Source: Pseudomonas sp. 8Z (lineage in GTDB: Bacteria > Pseudomonadota > Gammaproteobacteria > Pseudomonadales > Pseudomonadaceae). From it: DNA of 64,000 bases. Shown piece by piece: positions 8,589 through 16,743 of the stretch (position 1 is the stretch's first letter; each line of letters starts with the position of its first letter). Under the pieces are notes generated by a model that worked only from the letters and a program-made list of their open reading frames with translations, was not told the DNA's origin and did not search any database. The position numbers were made by a program, and so were the translations under genes. The stretch is taken from contig NZ_LR733827.1 in assembly GCF_902506535.1 (NCBI RefSeq), positions 1,931,176 to 1,995,175 on the forward strand, given 5' to 3'.

Positions 8589-9194
8589 TCAGGCGGTCTC
8601 TGCCAGCCCATGACGAACGCGGTTGTAGAGGGTGTAAAGCAGCAGTGCCAGGATCAGAGCGAGCAACGTGTTGATCCACAGGGCCGATAACAGGCCGGTG
8701 GCGACACCGGCGCCGAGCACGCCGAAGCAAAAAGCGCGGTCGCTCTTGCCCATAGGCCCGTCATAGCGGCGTGAGGCGCCGACCATCGGCCCGAGTACAC
8801 CTGCGTATTCGCTGATCACCGCCAATAGCACCACAAGCACCGCTAGCAGTGGCGATACGCCGGGCAGCAGTGCGAAAGGCAGATAAAGGGCGCTATCGGC
8901 GATTACATCGCAGAGTTCGTTGAGGTAGGCGCCAAGCTTCGATTGCTGGCCGAACTCACGGGCGAGCATGCCGTCAACGGCGTTCAGTGCCATGCGCAGC
9001 AGCATCCATAACGGAATCAGGGCGAATAGCCAGGTAACCGAGGGAAAAGCAGCGAGCAGCGCGCCGAGTAGCAGCGAGACGATGGCGGCGGTCAGGGTTA
9101 CCTGGTTGGCGGTGACACCGCGAGCATAGAGACGCTGCACGCCTGGGCGCAGCAGGTTTTGGAAGGCCGGCTTGAGTTGGTAGATCGATGGCAT
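8589..9194 (-). CDS. CDP-alcohol phosphatidyltransferase family protein (YnbA-like)
   Basis: 201 aa membrane protein that should join a CDP-activated lipid to an alcohol. The family motif DGxxAR-x8-GxxxDxxxD appears here as D74-G75, A78-R79, G88, N92 and D96. The usual first and third aspartates are Asn (N71, N92). This may be a subfamily feature; catalysis by this protein should not be assumed without comparison. Length and appearance match E. coli YnbA, which also clusters with CdsA-like and acyltransferase proteins. The alcohol acceptor is unknown. It is the first gene of the set CDP-AP, acyltransferase, CdsA-like. Confidence 0.8.
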   Translation of the reverse strand: MPSIYQLKPAFQNLLRPGVQRLYARGVTANQVTLTAAIVSLLLGALLAAFPSVTWLFALIPLWMLLRMALNAVDGMLAREFGQQSKLGAYLNELCDVIADSALYLPFALLPGVSPLLAVLVVLLAVISEYAGVLGPMVGASRRYDGPMGKSDRAFCFGVLGAGVATGLLSALWINTLLALILALLLYTLYNRVRHGLAETA

Positions 9195-9368
9195 GGCAGT
9201 GAATTCCCTTTCTGAACATCTGGCATACAGCGGACTTGTGCAGTCACGCTGTATGAATATTCAGGAAGTTATACCCTGCCGCAGAATTTTCCTAGTGGCG
9301 TTTATAACCCAGGGAAATCAGGCACATGAAGCCATGATATGGCGCTTTGCTGGTATTCCGTGCACAGC

Positions 9369-9377
9369 TTATCCACA
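9369..9377 (+). promoter_or_regulatory. Perfect DnaA-box sequence (TTATCCACA)
   Basis: A consensus 9-mer next to the stop codon of the plsC gene. It is a single box without visible clustered partners, so it is not an origin by itself. Its position is suggestive because plsC is next to gyrB and dnaA in P. aeruginosa. Confidence 0.5.
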
Positions 9378-9379
9378 GG

Positions 9380-10147
9380 TCAGGCGGTTTCACCCACGCT
9401 GGCTGAAACAGGGGCTTCGCCGCGCATTTCGGTCTGCTGCTGGCGAACCCATTGGAAAGCACGTTCGTTCAGTTCTGCGATGGCGCGCGGGCCTTCGCCT
9501 TCGGCGTGCATCGGTGCACCGATGACCACCTGGACGGTGCCGGAGTGCTTGCCCCAGCCAGCCTTGGGCCAAAACTCGCCGGCGTTGTGAGCGATAGGCA
9601 GCACCGGCAGACCGGCGTTGACTGCCAGCGCCGCGCCGCCACGGGAGAACTTGCCGATCTGACCCGGCGGAATGCGCGTGCCTTCGGGGAATACCAGCAC
9701 CCAGGCGCCCTGCTTGAGTCGTTCGTCACCCTGCTTGGCCATCTGCTTGAGCGCGGCCTTGGGGTTGCTGCGGTCGATGGCGATGGGCTTGAGCAGCGCC
9801 ATGCCCCAGCCGAAGAACGGCACACGCAGCAGCTCACGCTTGACCACCTGCGACAGCGGCTCGAAGAACCCGGACAGGAAGAAGGTTTCCCAGGTGCTCT
9901 GGTGGTTGGCGAGGATCACGCAGGGGCGCGCGGGGATGTTCTCCAGGCCACGCACTTCATAGCGGATGCCGACGATAACCTTGGCCAGCCACACACCGCA
10001 GTTGCACCAGGCCTGGACGACGAAGCGATAGCGCTGGCGGAATGGCAGCAAGGGTGCCACCACCAGGCTGATCAGGCACCAGAAGAACGAGCTGGACGAC
10101 AGCAGCAGGTAGAAAAGCGTGACTCTGAGGGCCTGCAGGATCGCCAT
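9380..10147 (-). CDS. plsC: 1-acylglycerol-3-phosphate O-acyltransferase (PlsC; PA0005 LptA orthologue)
   Basis: 255 aa. The enzyme acylates lysophosphatidic acid to phosphatidic acid at the inner membrane. An N-terminal membrane helix is followed by NHQSTWE (H plus acidic residue at +5) and FPEGTR. The start MAILQALRVTLFYLL is chosen at 10147; a longer form would run into gmhB, whose stop is 13 nt away. The order plsC-gmhB-(space)-glyS-glyQ is exactly that of PA0005-PA0009 in P. aeruginosa, which supports orthology. It is likely co-transcribed with gmhB. Confidence 0.92.
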   Translation of the reverse strand: MAILQALRVTLFYLLLSSSSFFWCLISLVVAPLLPFRQRYRFVVQAWCNCGVWLAKVIVGIRYEVRGLENIPARPCVILANHQSTWETFFLSGFFEPLSQVVKRELLRVPFFGWGMALLKPIAIDRSNPKAALKQMAKQGDERLKQGAWVLVFPEGTRIPPGQIGKFSRGGAALAVNAGLPVLPIAHNAGEFWPKAGWGKHSGTVQVVIGAPMHAEGEGPRAIAELNERAFQWVRQQQTEMRGEAPVSASVGETA

Positions 10148-10160
10148 TGAACTTTGCACC

Positions 10161-10691
10161 TTATGAGAGCAGTTGATCGGCGACAGCCGCCAGATCATTG
10201 AATACCAGGGTTCCTGGCGGCAGGGGCTTGGCCAGGGTTCGTTCACCTTTTCCGGTCTTCACCAGCACAGGCTGACAATCGACGGTCAGCGCCGCCTGCA
10301 GGTCACCGCTGGTGTCGCCGACGAACCAGACGCCTGCCAGTTCCGTGCCGTAGTGCGCGGCGATTTGCTTGAGCATCCCCGGCTTGGGTTTGCGGCAGTC
10401 GCAGCCCTCGTCCGGGCCATGTGGGCAATGGACGATTAGGCCGATTTCGCCGCCCTGCTCGGCCACCAGCTCACGCAGGCGCGTATGCATCGACTCCAGG
10501 GTCGCCAGGTCGTAATAGCCTCGCGCGATGCCGGACTGGTTGGTGGCTACCGCTACCGTCCAGCCTGCTTGCGACAGGCGTGCGATGGCGGTGATCGACG
10601 AGGCAATCGGGAGCCACTCGTCGAGCGTCTTGATATAGGCGTCGGAGTCTTGGTTGATGACCCCGTCGCGGTCGAGGATGAGTAATTTCAT
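10161..10691 (-). CDS. gmhB: D-glycero-beta-D-manno-heptose 1,7-bisphosphate 7-phosphatase
   Basis: 176 aa HAD-superfamily phosphatase of the ADP-heptose pathway for LPS inner core. HAD motif I is DRDGVIN (nucleophile and acid/base Asp), motif II lies in VATNQSG, and the zinc-binding loop has C-H-C-C (CPHGPDEGCDC) followed by RKPKPGML. Motif IV is GDTSGDLQAA. The start MKLLILDRDG at 10691 is chosen; a 15-nt upstream extension begins inside the repeat that separates gmhB from glyS. It lies 13 nt before plsC and is probably in the same transcript. Confidence 0.93.
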   Translation of the reverse strand: MKLLILDRDGVINQDSDAYIKTLDEWLPIASSITAIARLSQAGWTVAVATNQSGIARGYYDLATLESMHTRLRELVAEQGGEIGLIVHCPHGPDEGCDCRKPKPGMLKQIAAHYGTELAGVWFVGDTSGDLQAALTVDCQPVLVKTGKGERTLAKPLPPGTLVFNDLAAVADQLLS

Positions 10692-10707
10692 AGCCGCAAG
10701 CTCCAAG

Positions 10708-10763
10708 CCGCAAGCTACAAGTCAACAGCGGCCTGCTTGCCGCTTGAAGCTTGTAGCTTGCGG
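10708..10763. repeat. Intergenic inverted repeat of the caagct(t) family
   Basis: The 14-bp arm CCGCAAGCTACAAG is mirrored exactly at 10750-10763. The stretch fills the space between glyS and gmhB. A related element lies at 22580-22623. Confidence 0.8.
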
Positions 10764-10772
10764 TTGCTGGCT

Positions 10773-12827
10773 TTAGCCCAGCACCGAGATATCCGCCACG
10801 CCTAAGAACAGCCCGCGCAGGCGGGCCAGCAGGGCGTAACGGTTGGCGCGCACGCGGGCGTCTTCAGCGTTGACCAGCACCGCTTCGAAGAAGGCGTCTA
10901 CTGGTTCGCGCAGGCTGGCCAGCTTGGCCAGCGCCTCGTTGTACTGACGCGCGGCAGCCAGCGGCTGCACAGCGTGGTCAGCTTGCTGGATGGCCGCATG
11001 CAGTGCGAACTCGCTGGGGTTGTCGAAGTAGTGCGCTGCGACCTGGGCAGCGATGCCGCCTTCAGCCTTGCTGAGCAGGTTCGACACACGCTTGTTGGCG
11101 GCGGCCAGGGCCGCGGCTTGCGGCAGCGTACGGAAAGCCTGCACGGCCTGCACGCGCTGGTCGAAGTCCAGCGGCGAGGTCGGGTTCACCGCACGCACGG
11201 CCTGGTACACGGCGACTTCAATGCCTTCGTCTTCGTAGCGTGCACGCAGGCGGTCGAAGATGAACTCCAGCACCTGTGCGGCCAGGCTTTCAGACTTGAC
11301 CTTGCCTGCGTACTGGGCGACGGCGAAGTCGACCGCAGCGGCCAGGTTCAGATCCAGGCCCTTCTCGATCAGGATGCGCAGTACGCCGAGGGCGGCGCGA
11401 CGCAGGGCGTAGGGGTCTTTCGAGCCGGTCGGCAGCATGCCGATGCCGAAGATGCCGACCAGGGTGTCGAGCTTGTCGGCCACCGCCACAGCCGCGCCAG
11501 TCAGGGTGCTCGGCAGTTCGGCACCGGCACCGCGCGGCATGTACTGCTCGTTCAGGGCCAGGGCGACGTCTTCGGGCTCACCATCGTTGAGCGCGTAGTA
11601 GTAACCGGCGATACCTTGCATTTCCGGGAACTCGCCGACCATCTCGGTGGCCAGGTCGCACTTGGACAGCAGGCCGGCACGAGCGGCGCGCTGAGCGTCA
11701 CCACCCACTTCGCGGGCGATGAAGCCGGCCAGCGCCGAGACGCGTTCGGCCTTGTCGAATACCGAACCGAGCTGTGCCTGGAATACCACGTTGGCCAGGC
11801 GCTGGTTGAAGCTTTCCAGCTTCTGCTTCTTGTCCTGCTTGAAGAAGAACTCGGCGTCGGTCAGGCGCGGACGCACGACTTTCTCGTTGCCCGAGACGAT
11901 CTGTGCCGGGTCCTTGGACTCGATGTTGGCCACGGTGATGAAGCGCGGCAGCAGCTTGCCATTGGCATCGAGCAGGCAGAAATACTTCTGGTTGTCCTGC
12001 ATGGTGCTGATCAGCGCTTCTTGCGGCACTTCGAGGAAGCGCTCTTCGAACGAGCAGACCAGCGGCACCGGCCACTCGACCAGGGCGGTGACTTCGTCCA
12101 GCAACGCTGGCGGCACAATCGCAGTGCCCTGCTCGGCTGCGGCCAGTTCGTCGACGCGGCGGCTGATGATCTCACGGCGCTCGGCGAAGTCGGCCAGCAC
12201 ATAGGCGCTGCGCAGGTCTTCGGCGTAGCTGGCCGGGCTGCTGATACGCACGTCGCGGTTGGCATGGAAGCGGTGGCCACGGGAGATGCGACCGGCTTTC
12301 TGGGTGAGAATTTCGCAATCGACCACGCTGTCGCCGAAGAGCATTACCAGCCACTGGGTCGGACGTACGAACTCGTCACGACGGGCGGCCCAGCGCATGC
12401 GTTTGGGGATCGGCAGATCGTTCAGCGAGTCGGCCACGATGGTCGGCAGCAGGTTCACGGCCGGCTGGCCGGGGATGTGCTGGGCGAAGCGCAGTTTCGC
12501 GCCGCTGCGGTCGATTTCGGTGATGTCCACGCCACACTTGCGGGCGAAGCCCAGGGCGGCCTGGGTCGGGTTGCCGTCGGCGTCGAAGGCGGCCTGAATG
12601 GGCGGGCCGTCGAGGTTCATGCTGCGGTCGGCCTGCTGTTCTTCGAGCTGCTCGACCAGTACCGCGAGGCGGCGCGGCGCGGCGTACACGCGCGTACTGG
12701 CATAGTTCAGACCGGCGGCTTTGAGGCCTTTTTCGATACCGGCGAGGAAGGCGTCACCGAGGCTTTTCAGCGCTTTGGGTGGCAGTTCTTCGGTGCCCAG
12801 TTCGACCAGGAAATCTTGTGCACTCAT
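10773..12827 (-). CDS. glyS: Glycine-tRNA ligase beta subunit
   Basis: 684 aa, full length for the bacterial alpha2beta2 enzyme. The beta subunit holds tRNA-recognition domains, including the N-terminal MSAQDFLVELGTEELPPKAL signature and a C-terminal anticodon-binding DALR-type region. Its ATG overlaps the glyQ stop as ATGA at 12824-12827, so the subunits are translationally coupled and made in equal amounts. It is followed by the caagct repeat and gmhB. Confidence 0.97.
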   Translation of the reverse strand: MSAQDFLVELGTEELPPKALKSLGDAFLAGIEKGLKAAGLNYASTRVYAAPRRLAVLVEQLEEQQADRSMNLDGPPIQAAFDADGNPTQAALGFARKCGVDITEIDRSGAKLRFAQHIPGQPAVNLLPTIVADSLNDLPIPKRMRWAARRDEFVRPTQWLVMLFGDSVVDCEILTQKAGRISRGHRFHANRDVRISSPASYAEDLRSAYVLADFAERREIISRRVDELAAAEQGTAIVPPALLDEVTALVEWPVPLVCSFEERFLEVPQEALISTMQDNQKYFCLLDANGKLLPRFITVANIESKDPAQIVSGNEKVVRPRLTDAEFFFKQDKKQKLESFNQRLANVVFQAQLGSVFDKAERVSALAGFIAREVGGDAQRAARAGLLSKCDLATEMVGEFPEMQGIAGYYYALNDGEPEDVALALNEQYMPRGAGAELPSTLTGAAVAVADKLDTLVGIFGIGMLPTGSKDPYALRRAALGVLRILIEKGLDLNLAAAVDFAVAQYAGKVKSESLAAQVLEFIFDRLRARYEDEGIEVAVYQAVRAVNPTSPLDFDQRVQAVQAFRTLPQAAALAAANKRVSNLLSKAEGGIAAQVAAHYFDNPSEFALHAAIQQADHAVQPLAAARQYNEALAKLASLREPVDAFFEAVLVNAEDARVRANRYALLARLRGLFLGVADISVLG

Positions 12828-13771
12828 GCTTGCGCCTCCAGCTTGGCCAGTACTTCTTCACGCAGTTCGGGGGTGGCCATGGGGAAGCCGAGTCGGGCGC
12901 GAGCCTGCAGGTAGCTCTGCGCCACGGCGCGGGCCAGGGTACGCACGCGCAGGATGTACTGCTGACGCGCGGTTACCGAGATGGCGCGGCGGGCGTCGAG
13001 CAGGTTGAAGGTGTGCGAGGCCTTGAGCACCATTTCATAGGTCGGCAGCGGCAATTGCAGCTCGATCAGGCGGTTGGCTTCGCTCTCGTAGAAGTCGAAC
13101 AGCTCGAACAGCTTCTCGACGTTGGCGTGTTCGAAGTTGTAGGTCGACTGCTCCACTTCGTTCTGGTGGAACACGTCGCCGTAGGTCACGGTGCCGAACG
13201 GGCCGTCGGTCCAGATCAGGTCGTAGACCGAGTCCACACCCTGCAGATACATGGCCAGGCGCTCCAGGCCGTAGGTGATCTCGCCAGTCACCGGGTAGCA
13301 CTCGATGCCGCCGACCTGCTGGAAGTAGGTGAACTGGGTGACTTCCATGCCATTGAGCCAGATTTCCCAGCCCAGACCCCAGGCGCCGAGGGTCGGCGAT
13401 TCCCAGTTGTCTTCGACGAAGCGGATGTCATGCACTTCCGGGTCGAGGCCGATGGCCTTGAGCGAGCCCAGGTAAAGCTCCTGGAAGTTCTCCGGGTTGG
13501 GCTTCAACACCACCTGGAACTGGTAGTAATGCTGCAGGCGGTTGGGGTTTTCGCCGTAACGGCCGTCGGTCGGACGACGCGAAGGTTGCACGTAGGCGGC
13601 GTTCCAGGTTTCCGGGCCGACGGCGCGCAGGAAGGTGGCGGTGTGGAAGGTGCCGGCGCCTACTTCCATGTCGTAGGGTTGCAGCACCACGCAGCCCTGC
13701 TCGGCCCAGTAGTTCTGCAGGGCCAGGATCAGATCCTGGAAGGTACGCGCGGCAGGCTTGTTCTGGCTCAC
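12824..13771 (-). CDS. glyQ: Glycine-tRNA ligase alpha subunit
   Basis: 315 aa catalytic subunit of tetrameric GlyRS. It begins MSQNKPAARTFQDLILALQN and has the strongly conserved QPYDMEVGAGTFHTATFLRA, QPSRRPTDGRYGENPNRLQ and YFQQVGGIEC segments. The start is a GTG at 13771 with AGGTGA upstream, which gives the usual length; the 30-residue in-frame extension to an upstream ATG is not GlyQ-like. It is transcribed divergently from tag. glyS follows with a 4-bp overlap. Confidence 0.97.
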   Translation of the reverse strand: MSQNKPAARTFQDLILALQNYWAEQGCVVLQPYDMEVGAGTFHTATFLRAVGPETWNAAYVQPSRRPTDGRYGENPNRLQHYYQFQVVLKPNPENFQELYLGSLKAIGLDPEVHDIRFVEDNWESPTLGAWGLGWEIWLNGMEVTQFTYFQQVGGIECYPVTGEITYGLERLAMYLQGVDSVYDLIWTDGPFGTVTYGDVFHQNEVEQSTYNFEHANVEKLFELFDFYESEANRLIELQLPLPTYEMVLKASHTFNLLDARRAISVTARQQYILRVRTLARAVAQSYLQARARLGFPMATPELREEVLAKLEAQA

Positions 13772-13942
13772 GAAAAAATCACCTGTGGAGGCTTGCGAGG
13801 GAAAGCCGGGGAGTATATCGAAACTCGGCGCAAGCCGCAGGGTACGGCACATCGGCATCATCGTGATGAGCGCTTGCGCTGTATTTATATCCAGTTATTT
13901 TGTGGTTATAGTCACTTCTTCTCCTGACCGAGGCTCACAGAC

Positions 13943-14497
13943 ATGCCCCGCTGCTTCTGGTGTACCGACGATCCGCTGTACCAGGCCTATCACGACGAGG
14001 AATGGGGTGTGCCGCAGCGCGATGCGCGCCATCTGTTCGAGATGCTGTTGCTCGAAGGCGCGCAGGCCGGGCTGTCGTGGATCACCGTGCTGAAGAAGCG
14101 CGAGCGCTATCGCCAGGTGTTGCATAACTTCGATGCCGAGCGCCTGGCGCGGCTCTCCGACGAGGAAATCGAGGCGCTGATGCAGGACCCCGGCATCATC
14201 CGCAATCGCCTCAAGCTCAAGGCCGTGCGGCAGAACGCCCAGGCCTGGCTGAAGTTGGAGGATCCGGTGACGCTGCTCTGGTCATTTGTCGGCGGCGCGC
14301 CGAAGGTCAATCATTTCAGTGACCGCAGCCAGGTGCCTGCGGTAACGCCCGAGGCCGAAGCGATGAGCAAGGCGCTGAAGAAGGCCGGTTTCACCTTCGT
14401 CGGCCCGACCATCTGCTATGCCTTCATGCAGGCCACGGGTATGGTGATGGATCACACCATCGACTGCGACCGCTACGCGCCACTGAAGAGCTCATGA
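13943..14497 (+). CDS. tag: DNA-3-methyladenine glycosylase I
   Basis: 184 aa base-excision enzyme that removes 3-methyladenine. The Tag zinc ligands are visible as C4, H17, H171 and C175, the same spacing as in E. coli Tag. Conserved MPRCFWCTDDPLYQAYHDEEWG and GLSWITVLKKRERYR match the family. Divergent from glyQ, as in P. aeruginosa (PA0010). Its TGA overlaps the next ATG, so the downstream flavin-type protein is translationally coupled. Confidence 0.96.
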   Translation: MPRCFWCTDDPLYQAYHDEEWGVPQRDARHLFEMLLLEGAQAGLSWITVLKKRERYRQVLHNFDAERLARLSDEEIEALMQDPGIIRNRLKLKAVRQNAQAWLKLEDPVTLLWSFVGGAPKVNHFSDRSQVPAVTPEAEAMSKALKKAGFTFVGPTICYAFMQATGMVMDHTIDCDRYAPLKSS

Positions 14498-15102
14498 CCA
14501 CTATCACCACGCTGGATGAACTGTTGGCACTGTACGGCGAAAGCCACGAACGCTCGCGGCGCAAGGAACTGCCACGGCTGATCGACCCCTATCGTGCATT
14601 GATCCAGGCTTCGCCCTTCGTGGTGCTGGCCAGCGCTGGCCCGGATGGTCTCGATTGCTCGCCACGTGGCGATGCATCGGGCTTTGTGCAGATTCTCGAC
14701 GACCAGACCCTGCTGCTGCCGGATCGCCCCGGCAACAACCGCATCGACAGCTTGCGCAACATCGTGCAGAACCCGCACGTCGCGCTGCTGTTCCTGATTC
14801 CCGGCGTTGGCGAAAGCCTGCGGGTCAATGGCCGGGCGCAGATTTCTCTCGATCCAGAGCTGTTGGAGCGGGGGCGCGTCGGGGACAAACTGCCACGCAG
14901 TGTGCTGCGCATTGATATCGATAGCTGCTACTTCCAGTGCTCCAAGGCAGCACTGCGCTCGGGGCTGTGGGATCTCTCGCGTCAGGTTGAGCGCGCCAGC
15001 CTGCCCAGTGCTGGCGATATATTCCGCTGCATCTATGAAGAGTTCGACGTTGAAGCCTATGAGCGCGATCTGCAGCAACGGCAGCGCAGCAGCCTGTACT
15101 GA
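14494..15102 (+). CDS. Pyridoxamine 5'-phosphate oxidase-family FMN-binding protein (MSMEG_1061-like)
   Basis: 202 aa split-barrel flavoprotein. Features include PFVVLASAGPDGLDCSPRGD, LLLPDRPGNNRIDSLRNI and ALLFLIPGVGESLRVNGRAQ, typical of small PNPOx-like oxidoreductases. The substrate is not known; family members include FMN- or F420-type oxidoreductases and heme-related proteins. It overlaps the tag stop by 4 bp (ATGA). The neighbour is not functionally informative. Confidence 0.82.
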   Translation: MTTITTLDELLALYGESHERSRRKELPRLIDPYRALIQASPFVVLASAGPDGLDCSPRGDASGFVQILDDQTLLLPDRPGNNRIDSLRNIVQNPHVALLFLIPGVGESLRVNGRAQISLDPELLERGRVGDKLPRSVLRIDIDSCYFQCSKAALRSGLWDLSRQVERASLPSAGDIFRCIYEEFDVEAYERDLQQRQRSSLY

Positions 15103-15157
15103 CTGCATCGGCACACGTCGCTACACTTGACGCTTTTCTGAGCGGTTGGAGTGTGTC

Positions 15158-16045
15158 GTGGAAAAATTCAAGGGCGCTCTGGTGGTGGGTTTTCTGCGCC
15201 TGTTTGCGCTGTTGCCCTGGCGTGCCGTGCAGGCGGTGGGCAATGCCATCGGCTGGCTGATGTGGAAGTTGCCCAATGGCTCGCGTGAGGTGGCGCGTAT
15301 CAACCTGCGCCAGTGTTTTCCTGAGCTGAGTGAGGCCGAGCGCGAGCAACTGCTTGGGCAGAGCCTCAAGGACATCGGCAAAACCCTGACCGAGAGCGCC
15401 TGCGCCTGGATCTGGCCGGCGCACAAATCGCTCAAGCTGGTGCGCGAGGTAGAAGGCCTCGAAGTGCTGCAACAGGCACTGGCCTCGGGCAAGGGCGTGG
15501 TCGGCATTACCAGTCACCTGGGCAACTGGGAAGTGCTCAACCACTTCTATTGCAACCAGTGCAAGCCGATCATTTTCTACCGTCCGCCCAAGCTCAAGGC
15601 GGTCGACGAGCTGCTGCAGACGCAACGTGCACAAATGGGCAACCGCGTTGCGCCGTCAACCAAGGAAGGCATTCTCAGCGTCATCAAGGAAGTGCGCAAA
15701 GGTGGCGCGGTAGGCATTCCGGCGGATCCAGAGCCGAGCCGTTCGTCGGGCGTATTCGTGCCTTTTCTTGGTACCTCTGCGCTGACCAGCAAGTTCGTGC
15801 CTGGCATGCTCGCTGGCGGCAAGGCGGTCGGCGTATTTCTGCATGCCGTACGTTTAAATGATGGCAGCGGCTACAAGGTGATCCTCGAGGCCGCGCCTGA
15901 AGGCATGTATAGCGAGGACGTAGAAGTGGGCGTGGCGGCGATGAGCGAAGTGGTGTCGCGCTACGTGCGCAGTTACCCGAGCCAGTACATGTGGAGCATG
16001 AAGCGCTTCAAGAAGCGCCCGGATGGCGAGGCCAAGTGGTACTGA
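15158..16045 (+). CDS. Lipid A biosynthesis (KDO)2-lipid IVA acyltransferase family (HtrB/LpxL)
   Basis: 295 aa inner-membrane late acyltransferase that adds a secondary acyl chain to lipid A. The HX4E catalytic motif is in SHLGNWEV. A hydrophobic N-terminal segment (LVVGFLRLFALLPW) anchors it. The GTG start at 15158 is chosen because GGAG lies 6 nt upstream; it follows an in-frame TTG with no better site. The position after tag matches P. aeruginosa PA0011, a lipid A secondary acyltransferase. Which of the two hydroxylaurate positions it modifies cannot be read from the sequence. Confidence 0.92.
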   Translation: MEKFKGALVVGFLRLFALLPWRAVQAVGNAIGWLMWKLPNGSREVARINLRQCFPELSEAEREQLLGQSLKDIGKTLTESACAWIWPAHKSLKLVREVEGLEVLQQALASGKGVVGITSHLGNWEVLNHFYCNQCKPIIFYRPPKLKAVDELLQTQRAQMGNRVAPSTKEGILSVIKEVRKGGAVGIPADPEPSRSSGVFVPFLGTSALTSKFVPGMLAGGKAVGVFLHAVRLNDGSGYKVILEAAPEGMYSEDVEVGVAAMSEVVSRYVRSYPSQYMWSMKRFKKRPDGEAKWY

Positions 16046-16144
16046 CGTGCAGCCTGCGGGCATAGACGATTCATACAGGCGCCTTGAGGGTAATGCCTGT
16101 CAGTTAAGCTCCCGCATGGGCTTGGTTTCCATGCCCTCAATCGT

Positions 16145-16216
16145 GTAGGAGCGAATTCATTCGCGATAGGGTTTAGCTCCGTGCCTGCCCAAGATCGCGA
16201 ATAAATTCGCTCCTAC
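16145..16216. repeat. REP-type inverted repeat (gtaggagcgaattcattcgcg)
   Basis: Two near-perfect inverted arms of 23 nt (16145-16167 and 16194-16216; one arm reads attcattcgcgat, the other atcgcgaataaat). This is the common Pseudomonas REP pattern of paired hairpins between genes. The rest of the gap 16046-16340 shows no gene; a T-run near 16259 may act as a weak terminator. Confidence 0.88.
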
Positions 16217-16340
16217 AGTGGAAAGCCTTATCTGATCGGCATTGGCCTTGAGGGCGCCTTTTTTCTGCCATGCGCTGGGCCTTGTTACGGGAATGAGCTA
16301 TTAAAGGCAAGTTCATCACTCGCCCATCACTGGAGTCGCC

Positions 16341-16607
16341 ATGTCGAATCAGCGTCAGCAGGTACGAACCCCGATGAAGTGCCGAATCAAGATCAGCCAT
16401 GCCAGTTTCGGTGAGCTGCTGGCGCAGACTCGTGACCTGTCTGACAGCGGCGTTTACGTGAAGCACCCTGACATGAGTACTTTGGCTGTGGGCACTGAAG
16501 TCACCGGGCAGGTACAGGATTTGCCCTTCCCCGCTCCGGTACTGCGCATGGAGGTGATGCGGGTGGATGCTGAAGGCGCGGGTCTGCGTTTTCTCGGCGA
16601 AGCCTGA
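16341..16607 (+). CDS. PilZ domain protein
   Basis: 88 aa single-domain protein. The c-di-GMP-binding motifs RxxxR (R5-QQV-R9) and DxSxxG (D32-L-S34-D-S-G37) are both intact, so it should bind c-di-GMP. GGAG lies just upstream of the ATG. The P. aeruginosa counterpart at the same position (PA0012) is also a PilZ protein. The effector target is not known. Confidence 0.93.
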   Translation: MSNQRQQVRTPMKCRIKISHASFGELLAQTRDLSDSGVYVKHPDMSTLAVGTEVTGQVQDLPFPAPVLRMEVMRVDAEGAGLRFLGEA

Positions 16608-16743
16608 CGCGCGCGGCGCCTGGCTGGTGAAGTGCCTTACTGAGGGCATGTACTAAATTTTCGGATCAATGGAACATTTGGTTACATCTGCACTCTGACC
16701 AAGACCTCAATCCGAGGCGGCGTCCACCCGAGGCGTTTTCGAC

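Noticed and set aside
9369..9377. Replication origin
   Set aside because: Only one DnaA box is seen, with no AT-rich unwinding element or box cluster.
10974..12914. Plus-strand open frame of about 646 codons across glyS
   Set aside because: Shadow of glyS; it has no ribosome binding site and no domain, while glyS is intact on the other strand.
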